64,000 bases of DNA, taken from Thalassobius sp965218685 (GTDB lineage Bacteria > Pseudomonadota > Alphaproteobacteria > Rhodobacterales > Rhodobacteraceae). Under the pieces are notes generated by a model. It saw only the letters and a program-made list of their open reading frames with translations. It did no database searches and had not been told where the DNA came from. Positions 35,778 through 44,314 of the stretch are shown one piece after another. The stretch's first letter is position 1. Every line of letters begins with the position of its first letter. A program made the position numbers and the translations under genes. Location: the NCBI RefSeq assembly GCF_965218685.1, contig NZ_OZ244657.1, positions 2,852,001 to 2,916,000 of the forward strand, in the 5' to 3' direction.

Positions 35778-36595
35778 GCCCAGATCGTCTTACGCAGCAT
35801 GTTCAGCGCAACCAGGATCAGGAAGAACGCGAACACCCGCTTTAGCGGCTTGGGGTCCATCGCATGCGCCAGCCTGACCCCCAGCGGGGCCGTCAGCAGC
35901 GTCATCATGATGATCAGCCCAAACGCCGGCAGATTCACGGCCCCCACGGTAAAGGGCGGACGATGGGCCGGGTCGATTTGCACCATCAGGAACCCAATGA
36001 CCGAGGGTACGGCAATGATCACTCCGAACCCTGCGGCGGTGGCGACGGCGCGATGGATGGCCGTGTTATAAAGGCTCATGAGCGGCACGCCAAAGCTGCC
36101 CCCTCCGATCCCCATCAGCACCGACAGGAATCCGACCGCGGGCGACAAAGCGATCCGCAGCGGCCCCTTGGGCATCGCTTGGCCCAATCGCCATTCCGAC
36201 CGGCCAAAGCCCATATACAGCCCGATCACGAAAGCCAGCCCGCCAAAGATCCCCTGTAGCGTGGACGAACGGAGCGAAGCCACCGTCAGCATCCCCAGCA
36301 CCGCGCCAACGGCAATGCCCGGCGCCCATGTCCTGAGGATTTCCCAATCGACCGCGCCTTTCTTATTGTGGCTCAGCACAGAACGGACCGACGTCACGAT
36401 GATCGTTGCAAGCGACGTTGCCAGACAGATCTGCATTAGCTGCGGGCCGTCATAGCCCAAAGCCTTGAACGCATAGAAGAACGAGGGCACCAGAACAATG
36501 CCGCCTCCGACGCCCAGCAGCCCGGCCAGCACCCCGGCGAAGGCGCCAATTGCCATCAGCATCACGACCAACATGGCCAGCAGGGTCAGGTCCAT
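35774..36595 (-). CDS. TauE/SafE-family permease
   Basis: 273 residues, eight hydrophobic segments. AGVLAGLLGVGGGIVLVPSFF and SVLMGIGGGSFGVPLMSLYN are the paired GVGGG-type motifs of the family. It probably exports an anion such as sulfite or a sulfonate-derived product. It belongs to the larger subgroup with complete glycine motifs, unlike the copy at 6666-7418. It is a single gene with no metabolic partners beside it. Confidence 0.9.
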   Translation of the reverse strand: MDLTLLAMLVVMLMAIGAFAGVLAGLLGVGGGIVLVPSFFYAFKALGYDGPQLMQICLATSLATIIVTSVRSVLSHNKKGAVDWEILRTWAPGIAVGAVLGMLTVASLRSSTLQGIFGGLAFVIGLYMGFGRSEWRLGQAMPKGPLRIALSPAVGFLSVLMGIGGGSFGVPLMSLYNTAIHRAVATAAGFGVIIAVPSVIGFLMVQIDPAHRPPFTVGAVNLPAFGLIIMMTLLTAPLGVRLAHAMDPKPLKRVFAFFLILVALNMLRKTIWA

Positions 36596-36662
36596 CGCGG
36601 CTCTCCTTTGTGTCTCACCCGCGCCTACTTAGCCCCATAGGCACGCAGGGCGACAGGGAAAT

Positions 36663-37658
36663 TCACGCAGCTTGGGGAATTTGGTCCAGCGCCTGTTGCA
36701 CCAGCTCGGGGCCAGCACCGGGTTTGTGGGCGCCTTCGGACAAGATACGCCGCCACTGCCGCGCGCCCGGACGCCCGGCGAACAGGCCCAGCATATGGCG
36801 CGTCACCTGGCCCAGCTTGCCGCCCCCGGACAGATGCGCCTCGATATAGGGAAGCATCTGCTGAACGGCTTGCACCGGATCGCTGGCCTGCCCTGTGCCG
36901 TAGATCAGCGGATCGGCCTGACACAGAATATCGGCGGGCTGGTGATAGGCCGCCCGCCCGATCATCACACCGTCCATTCCGGCCTTTAGCAGCTCTTGAG
37001 CTTGCTGCAGGCTGGTGATGCCTCCGTTGATCGACAGGTGCAAATGGGGAAACTGCTCTTTCATCCGCAGCACCAGCGGATAATCCAACGGCGGTATATC
37101 GCGGTTTTCTTTCGGGCTCAGCCCTTGCAGCCACGCCTTGCGCGCATGGATGGAGAACCGTTGGCACCCCGCCGCGCTGACGGTTTCCAGAAATGCGGGC
37201 AACACCTGCTGGGGATCCTGATCATCCACGCCGATCCGGCATTTTACCGTCACCTCGACATCCACGGCGTCCTGCATGGCCTTCACGCAGTCAGCCACCA
37301 GATCGGGCTGGCGCATCAGCACTGCGCCAAACGTGCCCGATTGCACCCGATCCGAGGGACAGCCAACATTCAGGTTGATCTCATCATAGCCCGCATCCGC
37401 GCCGAACCTGGCCGCCTTGGCCAATTCCTCTGGGTCCGAGCCCCCCAGTTGCAGCGCAACCGGATGTTCTGCGGGCGAATAGTCCAGCAAATGCAACGCC
37501 CCTCCGCGCACCAGCGCGGGCGAGGTCACCATTTCTGTGTACAGCAACGTCCGGGCCGACAGCAGCCGATGCAGATACCGGCAATGACGGTCGGTCCAGT
37601 CCATCATCGGCGCAACGCTAAGTCGCATACTGTCATGTTTTCTAGCTGATTCGGGCAC
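36663..37658 (-). CDS. dusA: tRNA-dihydrouridine synthase DusA
   Basis: 331 residues from a GTG at 37658 (AAAGG upstream); an internal ATG at 37628 giving MRLSVAPMMDWTDRHCRY is an equally acceptable start. The FMN-binding TIM barrel shows SVAPMMDWTD at the N-terminus and the catalytic cysteine in NLNVGCPSDRVQSG. HARKAWLQGLSPKENRD and NGGI give the phosphate site, and GVMIGRAAYHQP follows. The motif combination identifies the DusA subfamily, which reduces U20/U20a in tRNA. Confidence 0.95.
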   Translation of the reverse strand: MPESARKHDSMRLSVAPMMDWTDRHCRYLHRLLSARTLLYTEMVTSPALVRGGALHLLDYSPAEHPVALQLGGSDPEELAKAARFGADAGYDEINLNVGCPSDRVQSGTFGAVLMRQPDLVADCVKAMQDAVDVEVTVKCRIGVDDQDPQQVLPAFLETVSAAGCQRFSIHARKAWLQGLSPKENRDIPPLDYPLVLRMKEQFPHLHLSINGGITSLQQAQELLKAGMDGVMIGRAAYHQPADILCQADPLIYGTGQASDPVQAVQQMLPYIEAHLSGGGKLGQVTRHMLGLFAGRPGARQWRRILSEGAHKPGAGPELVQQALDQIPQAA

Positions 37659-37913
37659 GCGCGAGACCTTTCAATCCCTTCATTCTCAAAAAAATGAAGG
37701 AAAAGAAAGAGGGCGGGCGCACTCTCCTAGATCAGTCCCGAAGAGCACTTGGCCAGCATTCCCCGCAGCGATTGGATAAGCCGTTAATTGATCAAGATCG
37801 CCATGCGCAAAGTCGTGTTTATGTTGGCCAAAGAAAGAGTTGACCTTCACCAGAAAGCGATAAGCCCCAAATCGAATGTCTTGGAAGCTGCACGTGAATA
37901 CCCCTGCCCTGCG
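37659..37913. other. Gene-poor boundary region
   Basis: 255 bases between dusA and the flavocytochrome gene, visibly richer in A and T than both flanks (for example a run of seven A at 37687). I see no tRNA, terminator, insertion-sequence end or recognisable protein. It may mark the edge of inserted DNA. Confidence 0.5.
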
Positions 37914-39407
37914 TCACAGCGCGAGCACCAGATCCTCGATCATGATGAGGACAAAGCCCGCGATGCCGACCGCAAGCCCGAGCGCCAGAAGCATGAAACG
38001 CCGCTGCATCCGACGGTCAAGCCGCGAGGCGCCGGCTGAATAGTCGAACCGTTCGTATTTGATCCGGTCCATCGGCATTCCAAGGTCGATCAGGCCGTCC
38101 GCGACCGCTGTGATCATCGGGCCCGGTCCGCAAATAAGCGCGACCGTGCGCTGCCGGTCGAGGCCTTCCAGCATATTCGATAGCCTGTCCCGATCCAGCA
38201 TACCTGTCTCGCCCGTCCAGCCTTGGCCCGGCGTCTCGCTTAGCAGAAGTGTCCGAAGATCAAGCGTTGCTCCGGCCGCCGAGATCTCGTCAATGCAGGC
38301 AAAGTTCTCGGGTGCGCCGGCGGCGTAGGCCAGCCTTACGGGATGCCGATACCCGCGTGCCACCAGATCACGCAGAAGCCCCATGATCGGCGCGATGCCC
38401 ACACCGCCAGCAATCAGCAGGACAGCGTCGTCGGCGTGATTTTCGATGATAAAATGGCCATAGGGCCCGTCGATCCCGATCAACGTGCCTGGGGACAGTT
38501 CGTCGATGCGGTTGGTGAAATCGCCCGCTTCTTTGACGATCAGGCTCAGGCCCGGACGTGCGGGGTTATCTGCGATGGAAAACGGATGGTCGAACAACGG
38601 AAAGCGCCGCGCTCCTTCCGTCATCCAGACGAACTGACCTGCGCGGTAGCCAAGCGGTGGAGTTCTTGGCCCTGGCTGGATATCGAGCTCCCACGTCCGG
38701 TCGGCCAGTTTGCTGACAGACACAAGCCGCCAAGGCCGCAAATGCAATCGCGCCCAGCGCCAGCCATAGAGGACGGCAATGACGCCCGCGGCAGCGATAC
38801 CCAAAGCCCACCAATAGCCATTGAGAAACCCTGCGGCGCTGAAACGGCCCACGGTGACCGCATGGTGCAGCCCAGCGCCAAGCGCCACGGCCGCAAGCAC
38901 CAGATGGGCGCCGCGCCATATCTCGTAGCGCAGCGGAAGACGACGGCGGAAGCCCGCGCTCAGGACAAGCAGGATCAGCGCCGAAGCCGCGATGACACCG
39001 CCGCGGTAGTGCGGCAGCGTGAGATAGGCCCAGAGCCTCTCGTACCCAAGCGCGGGCTCGGCCAGAAAGGTCGGGACGACATAGACCACCGGATGAAGCA
39101 CAAGGGCCAGCAGGACCCACCAGGCGGCAGTCTTGTGAAAGGCCATGACATGATCGATCCCAATTTTCCCGGAAACGATTTGGAAACGCCCTGACGTCAC
39201 GAACTGCACGGCCAGCGTGGCCAGACCGACAAGCCCAAGACCAGCCGCGAAAAGGTCCCAAGCGACCGATGGCGCGACGCTGCGCGTTGATGCCAGCACA
39301 AGCGGCGCGATACAGATCGCGAGATAAGAAACCGTCACAACGCCCGCTGGCGGGCGCGGCATCTGGCGCGCATTCGCCGTTTCGGTTCCCGTCCGTGCGT
39401 TCTGCAT
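37914..39407 (-). CDS. Ferric-reductase-like flavocytochrome b (FRD/NOX-type)
   Basis: 497 residues from the ATG at 39407 (AAGGAG upstream). The N-terminal six-helix ferric-reductase domain has spaced histidines for two b hemes (MAFHKTAAWW, LALVLHPVVY, WRGAHLVLAAVALGAGLHHAV). The C-terminal half is a ferredoxin-reductase fold: FAD motif DHPFSIADNP, NAD(P) motif LLIAGGVGIAPIMGLLRDL, and LICGPGPM. A final hydrophobic helix (MLLALGLAVGIAGFVLIMI) follows. It would take electrons from cytoplasmic NAD(P)H across the membrane. Metal ions, oxygen or a periplasmic cytochrome are possible acceptors. It is divergent from the pentaheme cytochrome, with 129 bases between starts. Confidence 0.85.
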   Translation of the reverse strand: MQNARTGTETANARQMPRPPAGVVTVSYLAICIAPLVLASTRSVAPSVAWDLFAAGLGLVGLATLAVQFVTSGRFQIVSGKIGIDHVMAFHKTAAWWVLLALVLHPVVYVVPTFLAEPALGYERLWAYLTLPHYRGGVIAASALILLVLSAGFRRRLPLRYEIWRGAHLVLAAVALGAGLHHAVTVGRFSAAGFLNGYWWALGIAAAGVIAVLYGWRWARLHLRPWRLVSVSKLADRTWELDIQPGPRTPPLGYRAGQFVWMTEGARRFPLFDHPFSIADNPARPGLSLIVKEAGDFTNRIDELSPGTLIGIDGPYGHFIIENHADDAVLLIAGGVGIAPIMGLLRDLVARGYRHPVRLAYAAGAPENFACIDEISAAGATLDLRTLLLSETPGQGWTGETGMLDRDRLSNMLEGLDRQRTVALICGPGPMITAVADGLIDLGMPMDRIKYERFDYSAGASRLDRRMQRRFMLLALGLAVGIAGFVLIMIEDLVLAL

Positions 39408-39536
39408 AGGGCTGCTCCTTGGTGGCCTCACACGATTCGTTCTCTCGCTACGTGGTCCGTGTCAATGATCTGGGTTAAGGTCGTCCGGCCAGTATGTGAA
39501 ACATTTGCCCCCGTATCTTGTGTGAGGGAGACCGTC

Positions 39537-40616
39537 ATGACCATAGCCCGCTTGCTCTTTCAACTCGCGGCGTCCGTGATTGTGGCCGCCAGCCCGCTTG
39601 CCGCCCAAGAGTCCGACCTCACACAGACCACCGAAGCGTGGCTCGAAGGGCCGCACAGCGATTATAATTCACCGTCATTTACCCACTGGAACGAGGACGG
39701 AGAGGTTCCGCAAGCCTGCGCCGCCTGTCATTCCGAGACGGGCATGCTTGACTGGCTTGGCGCCGACAAAAGCGCACCCCTGACGGTAGAACATCCCGGC
39801 ACGATCAACACCGTGATCGGCTGCGCCTCGTGCCATGTTTCCCAGGCCGAGGCCCTTGACGCCGTTCCGTTCGTCTCTGGTGTGACGGTTGATGGTCTGG
39901 GCGCCTCTGCGACCTGCACGATGTGCCATCAGGGCCGTGCTTCGACGGATACCGTTCTTTCCGCAACCGGCGGGATGGATCTTGATACCGTGTCGCCTGA
40001 TCTTGGCTTCATCAACGTTCATTACGGCGTGGCCGCCGCCATGATGCATGGCGCCGACGTGCGGGGCGGTTTCCAGTATCCGAACCTTGCCTATGCCGGG
40101 CGCTTTACCCATGTGCCTCGCGCGGGCACCTGTGTCGCCTGCCACGATCCGCACACGACCGAGGTCAAGAGCGAGGGATGCTTTGCTTGTCACCAGGGCG
40201 TCAACAAGATCACCGCCATCCGCACGCGTCACGCAGACTTCAACGGCGACGGCACGTCCAGCGGGGGTATCATCACCGAGATCGACGGCCTGCACGCCAT
40301 CCTGGGTGATGCGATCACCACATATGCCCGCAAGATTGCTGATGCGCCAATCGGCTATGCTGCGGATCGGTATCCCTACTTCTTCAACGACAGCGACAAT
40401 GACGGAAGCATTGGACCCGATGAGGCCATTTTTCCGAACCGGTACGCGACATGGACCCCGCGACTGCTGATGGCTGCCTATAATTACCAGGTCGTCGCCA
40501 AGGATGGCGGAGCATGGGCGCACAACCCGGCCTACGCCCTCCAACTGCTTCACGACAGCATCGCAAGCCTTGAGGAGCGGATCGAGATCGACCACGGGCG
40601 ATTGCTTCGTCCGTGA
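39537..40616 (+). CDS. Periplasmic pentaheme c-type cytochrome with EF-hand-like loop
   Basis: 359 residues from the ATG at 39537 (GAGGGAG upstream). The signal peptide LLFQLAASVIVAASPLAAQ is cleaved before ESD. Five CxxCH heme sites are visible: CAACH, CASCH, CTMCH, CVACH and CFACH, all in the first 230 residues. The C-terminal part has acidic loops, DFNGDGTSSG and NDSDNDGSIGPDE, the latter a good EF-hand-like calcium loop. The fold resembles NapC/OmcA-type or octaheme-like multiheme modules, but I cannot name a subfamily. It probably moves electrons in the periplasm, perhaps to or from the divergent flavocytochrome. Confidence 0.85.
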   Translation: MTIARLLFQLAASVIVAASPLAAQESDLTQTTEAWLEGPHSDYNSPSFTHWNEDGEVPQACAACHSETGMLDWLGADKSAPLTVEHPGTINTVIGCASCHVSQAEALDAVPFVSGVTVDGLGASATCTMCHQGRASTDTVLSATGGMDLDTVSPDLGFINVHYGVAAAMMHGADVRGGFQYPNLAYAGRFTHVPRAGTCVACHDPHTTEVKSEGCFACHQGVNKITAIRTRHADFNGDGTSSGGIITEIDGLHAILGDAITTYARKIADAPIGYAADRYPYFFNDSDNDGSIGPDEAIFPNRYATWTPRLLMAAYNYQVVAKDGGAWAHNPAYALQLLHDSIASLEERIEIDHGRLLRP

Positions 40617-40773
40617 CGTTTCTTAAGCGTCAGCGACGTGATGTGAAAAGTGTCCGCCGGATCAACTGCCCCCCCTTACCGATTAACGGGAAACTTGGGG
40701 CAAGGCGCTGGCAAATGAGCAGCGCCAGATCACAGAAGGGATCGAAATCCTCGGCGTCGACACTCGAACAGTC

Positions 40774-42108
40774 CTAATCTACCGGTAAGCCGCTGGGCAC
40801 TGTATCAGGCCGACCCATCGGGCGGTCCAACGCGGTTTCCCCGGTCAAGGCATTCAGGAAGGCCACGATGTCGGCGATTTCGGCATCGGTCGCAGGTGGA
40901 AGCTCGATATCGATTTTGGATAGGATCCGGTCGTTCTCGGCCGTGTTTTCGCGCAAGGCGAAATCCCCCGAGGCAAGCCATGGAACCGGCGGCAGCTGGG
41001 CCATTTCGGTCTGCCAGTTGGTATTGCTTTGCCGCGGGTTGAAGTGGTGGCGCACCATCGCCTCAAGCGTCGGCATCGCCCCGTTATGGCCATAAGGCGC
41101 GGTCAACGCGACATTGCGCAAAAATGGCACACGAAACCTGTAGGCGTCTTCCATATCGTCGGACACAGCCATGCGGCCAACATCGCGTGGGATCGGGTCG
41201 TTCAACGGTGTAAGGCCCGGACCAAAGGTCGGCAGCCCCAACGCCATGAAGCTTTGGTTCGACAAAAGCGGACCTGCATGACAATCCGAGCAGCCGATTT
41301 TGCCGTAAAACAGCTCCATCCCGCGTTTTTGTGGCTCACTCAAAGCGGTTTCGTCACCGCTAAGGTATTTGTCGAACGGGCTGTCAAAGTTGCGAAACTC
41401 GGTGCCTTCAAAGGCGGCAATGGCGTTGGCGATATGAACAATCGTGATGTCTTCGGCGTTGCTCACATCGTCAAAGGCGTCAATGAACATCGGCACATAG
41501 GCGTCGATGCCACGCACACGGTCGGCGACAAGCGGCCAGACATAATGCGGAGCATCATAGGCGGCCCCGCCGATAGCGTTTTCATACGGCTGCCCCGCCA
41601 TCTCGATTTCCGAGGTGATCGGGAAAAGCGCCTGTGCCGCCATGGCGGAATTCAGCCCCTCGGGCAAAAAGATCCACGCAGGGGTTCTGAACCCGTTGCC
41701 GAAATCGTCCGAGACCTCGACCCGGCCATCATGGAACATGAACTGGATGTCCCTGTGCCCCAGGTTCCAAAGCGCAGGCGCGTTCCGTGGCACACGCTCC
41801 TCGATCTGGTCGGCGCCCGTCCCCCCGGTGCGCTTAATTCCCAGCCCGGTTCCGCCCTCGCCGATACCAAGGCTGACACCGTCGGCGCTGTTGAAATCGT
41901 GGTGGTGACAGGTGGCACAGGCGATATTCTGATTGCCTGACAGGATCTTGTCGTAAAACAGCAACTGACCCAGTTTGACCTGCGCCTGATCGAACTGAAT
42001 GAAATCATTCAGTGTCAACGGATCCGGCAAATCGTCCAGCGCCAAGGCCGGTGTTGCCAGCATCAAAGAAAGCAGAGACGCAATAAACTTATGTCGAGCG
42101 TGTTTCAC
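40774..42108 (-). CDS. Diheme cytochrome c peroxidase / MauG-family protein
   Basis: 444 residues from a GTG at 42108, chosen because it begins a signal peptide (KHARHKFIASLLSLMLATPALA); upstream in-frame sequence is not signal-like. Two CxxCH sites define the two domains: IACATCHHHDF near residue 65 and IGCSDCHAGPL near residue 275. LGQLLFYDKILSGNQ and the C-terminal PFLRNVALTAPYGHNGAMPTLEAMVRHH are MauG/CcpA family signatures. A longer-than-usual loop precedes the first domain end. These enzymes reduce peroxide or modify partner proteins. It lies 41 bases downstream of the FG-GAP/UnbV gene, in one operon. Confidence 0.88.
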   Translation of the reverse strand: MKHARHKFIASLLSLMLATPALALDDLPDPLTLNDFIQFDQAQVKLGQLLFYDKILSGNQNIACATCHHHDFNSADGVSLGIGEGGTGLGIKRTGGTGADQIEERVPRNAPALWNLGHRDIQFMFHDGRVEVSDDFGNGFRTPAWIFLPEGLNSAMAAQALFPITSEIEMAGQPYENAIGGAAYDAPHYVWPLVADRVRGIDAYVPMFIDAFDDVSNAEDITIVHIANAIAAFEGTEFRNFDSPFDKYLSGDETALSEPQKRGMELFYGKIGCSDCHAGPLLSNQSFMALGLPTFGPGLTPLNDPIPRDVGRMAVSDDMEDAYRFRVPFLRNVALTAPYGHNGAMPTLEAMVRHHFNPRQSNTNWQTEMAQLPPVPWLASGDFALRENTAENDRILSKIDIELPPATDAEIADIVAFLNALTGETALDRPMGRPDTVPSGLPVD

Positions 42109-42149
42109 CTGATCGTTCCCATGAATGTGCTCCAGAGGGTCATTTGCCG

Positions 42150-44135
42150 CTATTCGCGCGCAATAAGATAGCTGGCGCCAGCCGCCAGCGGGCCGGTGAT
42201 GTCGGTTTGGCCTCCGTCGGGCCAATGAACGGTAAGCCCGGTGATTTCGCGCGCATCCCCAAGGCCGAAATGCGCGACCGGCGCATCGAAGGACATGAAC
42301 CCGCCGCCCGACTGCAGCTCGCGCATCATTGTCGTGCCGTCAGGCAATTCAGCGACCAAACGCGCGCCCACCCCGTGACTGTTGCCGTGCTTGTCGCGCA
42401 ATTCAAACGCGATGGCATTGCCGGTCTGCGATCCATTCACAAACAACGACAATGGCCCGTTCACAGTGTGCGTCAGGATATCCAAGTCGCCATCATGGTC
42501 CATGTCAAAGGCGACCGCAGACGCTGTCATCAAGTAGTCGTCCAAACCGAACGAAAAGGTCTCGGCGGCAAAGGTTCCATCACCGTTGTTTCGGAAGAAC
42601 AGGTTCGTCGGGCTTACCTCGTTCGGAACCCAGGTGCCATTGACGATATAGACATCCTGCCAGCCGTCATTGTCGAAATCCGCGATCTTGGTGTCCCAGG
42701 ACCAGCCTCCGATCTCAAGCCCGGCGTCGCGGGCGGTATCAACATAAGCGTCGCCTTGCATGTTCAACAGAACATTGGTCCGCATGATCTGCCGGATCGT
42801 GGTGTCAAAAACCTCCATCAACGGAGACGTAAAGGTTTTGAAGTGGATGTCGCAGAGGGCGCGGGTTGTCTTCTGCTCGACCGGGATCAAGGCACAGATC
42901 GAGGGGTCCTGCTTTTGGATCGCAAGGTCCTTGACCAGCATCGCCTTGCATTCGGTCTGCAATGTCCCTGTCAGTTGCTGACATTTTTCGGAATAGCTGG
43001 GGTCGAACCGGTTGCCGGATTTGTACCAACCCTTGATCTCCATGTTGCGGATGCAAAGCGCCTTGGTCTCGGCGTGCTGGATACCATCGCAGTACTGCGA
43101 AAGGGGTTGCATCTTAAGCCGCTCGGACACGCGCGAGGATCGCCCGGCGATCTGCGCAAAGTAAATCTCGGGCGGGCCGCCGTCATTGTGCAGGTCCGCA
43201 GTCTTGATGGCCATGGTGGTGTTGGTGGTGTGCGGGATCAGCTTGTCATCCCGTGTCACAGCGGTAAAGCCACCTTTACCATCGCCAAGATACACGTAGT
43301 CCGGCAATTCGAAATCGTTGCCAATCAGCAGATCGGCGGTGCCGTTCAAATCAATATCGCTGAACAGCGTAACAAGCGTTTCACCCGGCAGCCCTGGAAG
43401 ATCTGCGAAATGGCTGCCATCCATGACCCCATTATCGTTGAAAATCAGCCGGTTGCGCGACTCTTCACCGGGAATGCGCCGGTACCAGCCCGCCGCCCAG
43501 TTGCCAAGCGCTGCGTCAAGATCGCCATCGCGATCGACATCGGCAAAACTCATCGAGATCGAAAGCATCGCATCATCGCGGTTGGCCACTGGTATCGGGT
43601 TGGCCATATCGAACTCACCTTGCCGGTTCAGAACAACGAAGTTGCCGTCCAGATAGGTGGTAAGAAAGAGGTCAAGCCAACCATCATTGTCGATATCGAC
43701 CAACGCGGCATTGAACACATCCAGATCGCCGACCGGGCCCAGGTTACCCTGCCAGCGGGCAAAATGGCCCGCGCCGTCGTTTTCATAGATGTAAACGCCC
43801 CGCTCGGTCGACGCGATTGCCAGGTCAAGATCGCCGTCATCATCAATGTCACCGGTCGAAACGCTGCGCCCCTCCCAGAACGGCGGCCACATGTCCTTGA
43901 TCGAAAACTCAAGCGGTTTGTCGATGCCATGGGTCCAGCCCTCGACGCGAGAAAAGACTGTTTCGTGGGCCGGTGAACGAGCGGCAAAGGGGCGCGAGGT
44001 GACGGTGACCACGCGATCTGACACGATTTCCTCGGCCTCAACCGCCGTAGGGCCGGCGCCAAAAATTGAAACGGTGACAAGTATCAGGGCATGGACAGGG
44101 CCCAGATGGGCTCTGTGAAAGAAATTTCGGGCCAT
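42150..44135 (-). CDS. Secreted FG-GAP/VCBS repeat protein with ASPIC/UnbV C-terminus
   Basis: 661 residues; the start is at 44135 (or the preceding ATG at 44138). A signal peptide (HALILVTVSIFGAGPTAVEA) is followed by at least six calcium-binding DxDxDG motifs: DIDDDGDLDLA, DIDNDGWLDLF, DVDRDGDLDAA, DIDLNGTADLL, DFDNDGWQDVY and DMDHDGDLDIL. These form a beta-propeller. The C-terminus VHWPDGGQTDITGP is the ASPIC/UnbV module. Between the fourth and fifth blades lies a charged insert with six cysteines (about residues 330-430), which is not normal for the family. UnbV-type proteins often co-occur with MauG-like genes, as here. Function is unknown. Confidence 0.87.
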   Translation of the reverse strand: MARNFFHRAHLGPVHALILVTVSIFGAGPTAVEAEEIVSDRVVTVTSRPFAARSPAHETVFSRVEGWTHGIDKPLEFSIKDMWPPFWEGRSVSTGDIDDDGDLDLAIASTERGVYIYENDGAGHFARWQGNLGPVGDLDVFNAALVDIDNDGWLDLFLTTYLDGNFVVLNRQGEFDMANPIPVANRDDAMLSISMSFADVDRDGDLDAALGNWAAGWYRRIPGEESRNRLIFNDNGVMDGSHFADLPGLPGETLVTLFSDIDLNGTADLLIGNDFELPDYVYLGDGKGGFTAVTRDDKLIPHTTNTTMAIKTADLHNDGGPPEIYFAQIAGRSSRVSERLKMQPLSQYCDGIQHAETKALCIRNMEIKGWYKSGNRFDPSYSEKCQQLTGTLQTECKAMLVKDLAIQKQDPSICALIPVEQKTTRALCDIHFKTFTSPLMEVFDTTIRQIMRTNVLLNMQGDAYVDTARDAGLEIGGWSWDTKIADFDNDGWQDVYIVNGTWVPNEVSPTNLFFRNNGDGTFAAETFSFGLDDYLMTASAVAFDMDHDGDLDILTHTVNGPLSLFVNGSQTGNAIAFELRDKHGNSHGVGARLVAELPDGTTMMRELQSGGGFMSFDAPVAHFGLGDAREITGLTVHWPDGGQTDITGPLAAGASYLIARE

Positions 44136-44314
44136 CAATTCTCCCCTGGCGCTCTCTACTCAAATCCGGAGAGGCAACTGCATGCTATCGGTAATGCCGC
44201 AACCATTTGTCAATCAGGTTTGGATTTCAACCGAAAATTCCTGTCGTATGGCGCATACGGGCGCGATCACCCCGTGCGATCCCAAGCTGTTGCAATGGCG
44301 GACAGCAAGCGTTT

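Noticed and set aside
37790..37800. TTGATCAA resembling an FNR/CRP half-site
   Set aside because: The FNR consensus needs a four-base spacer between half-sites; here they abut, so it is only a short palindrome.
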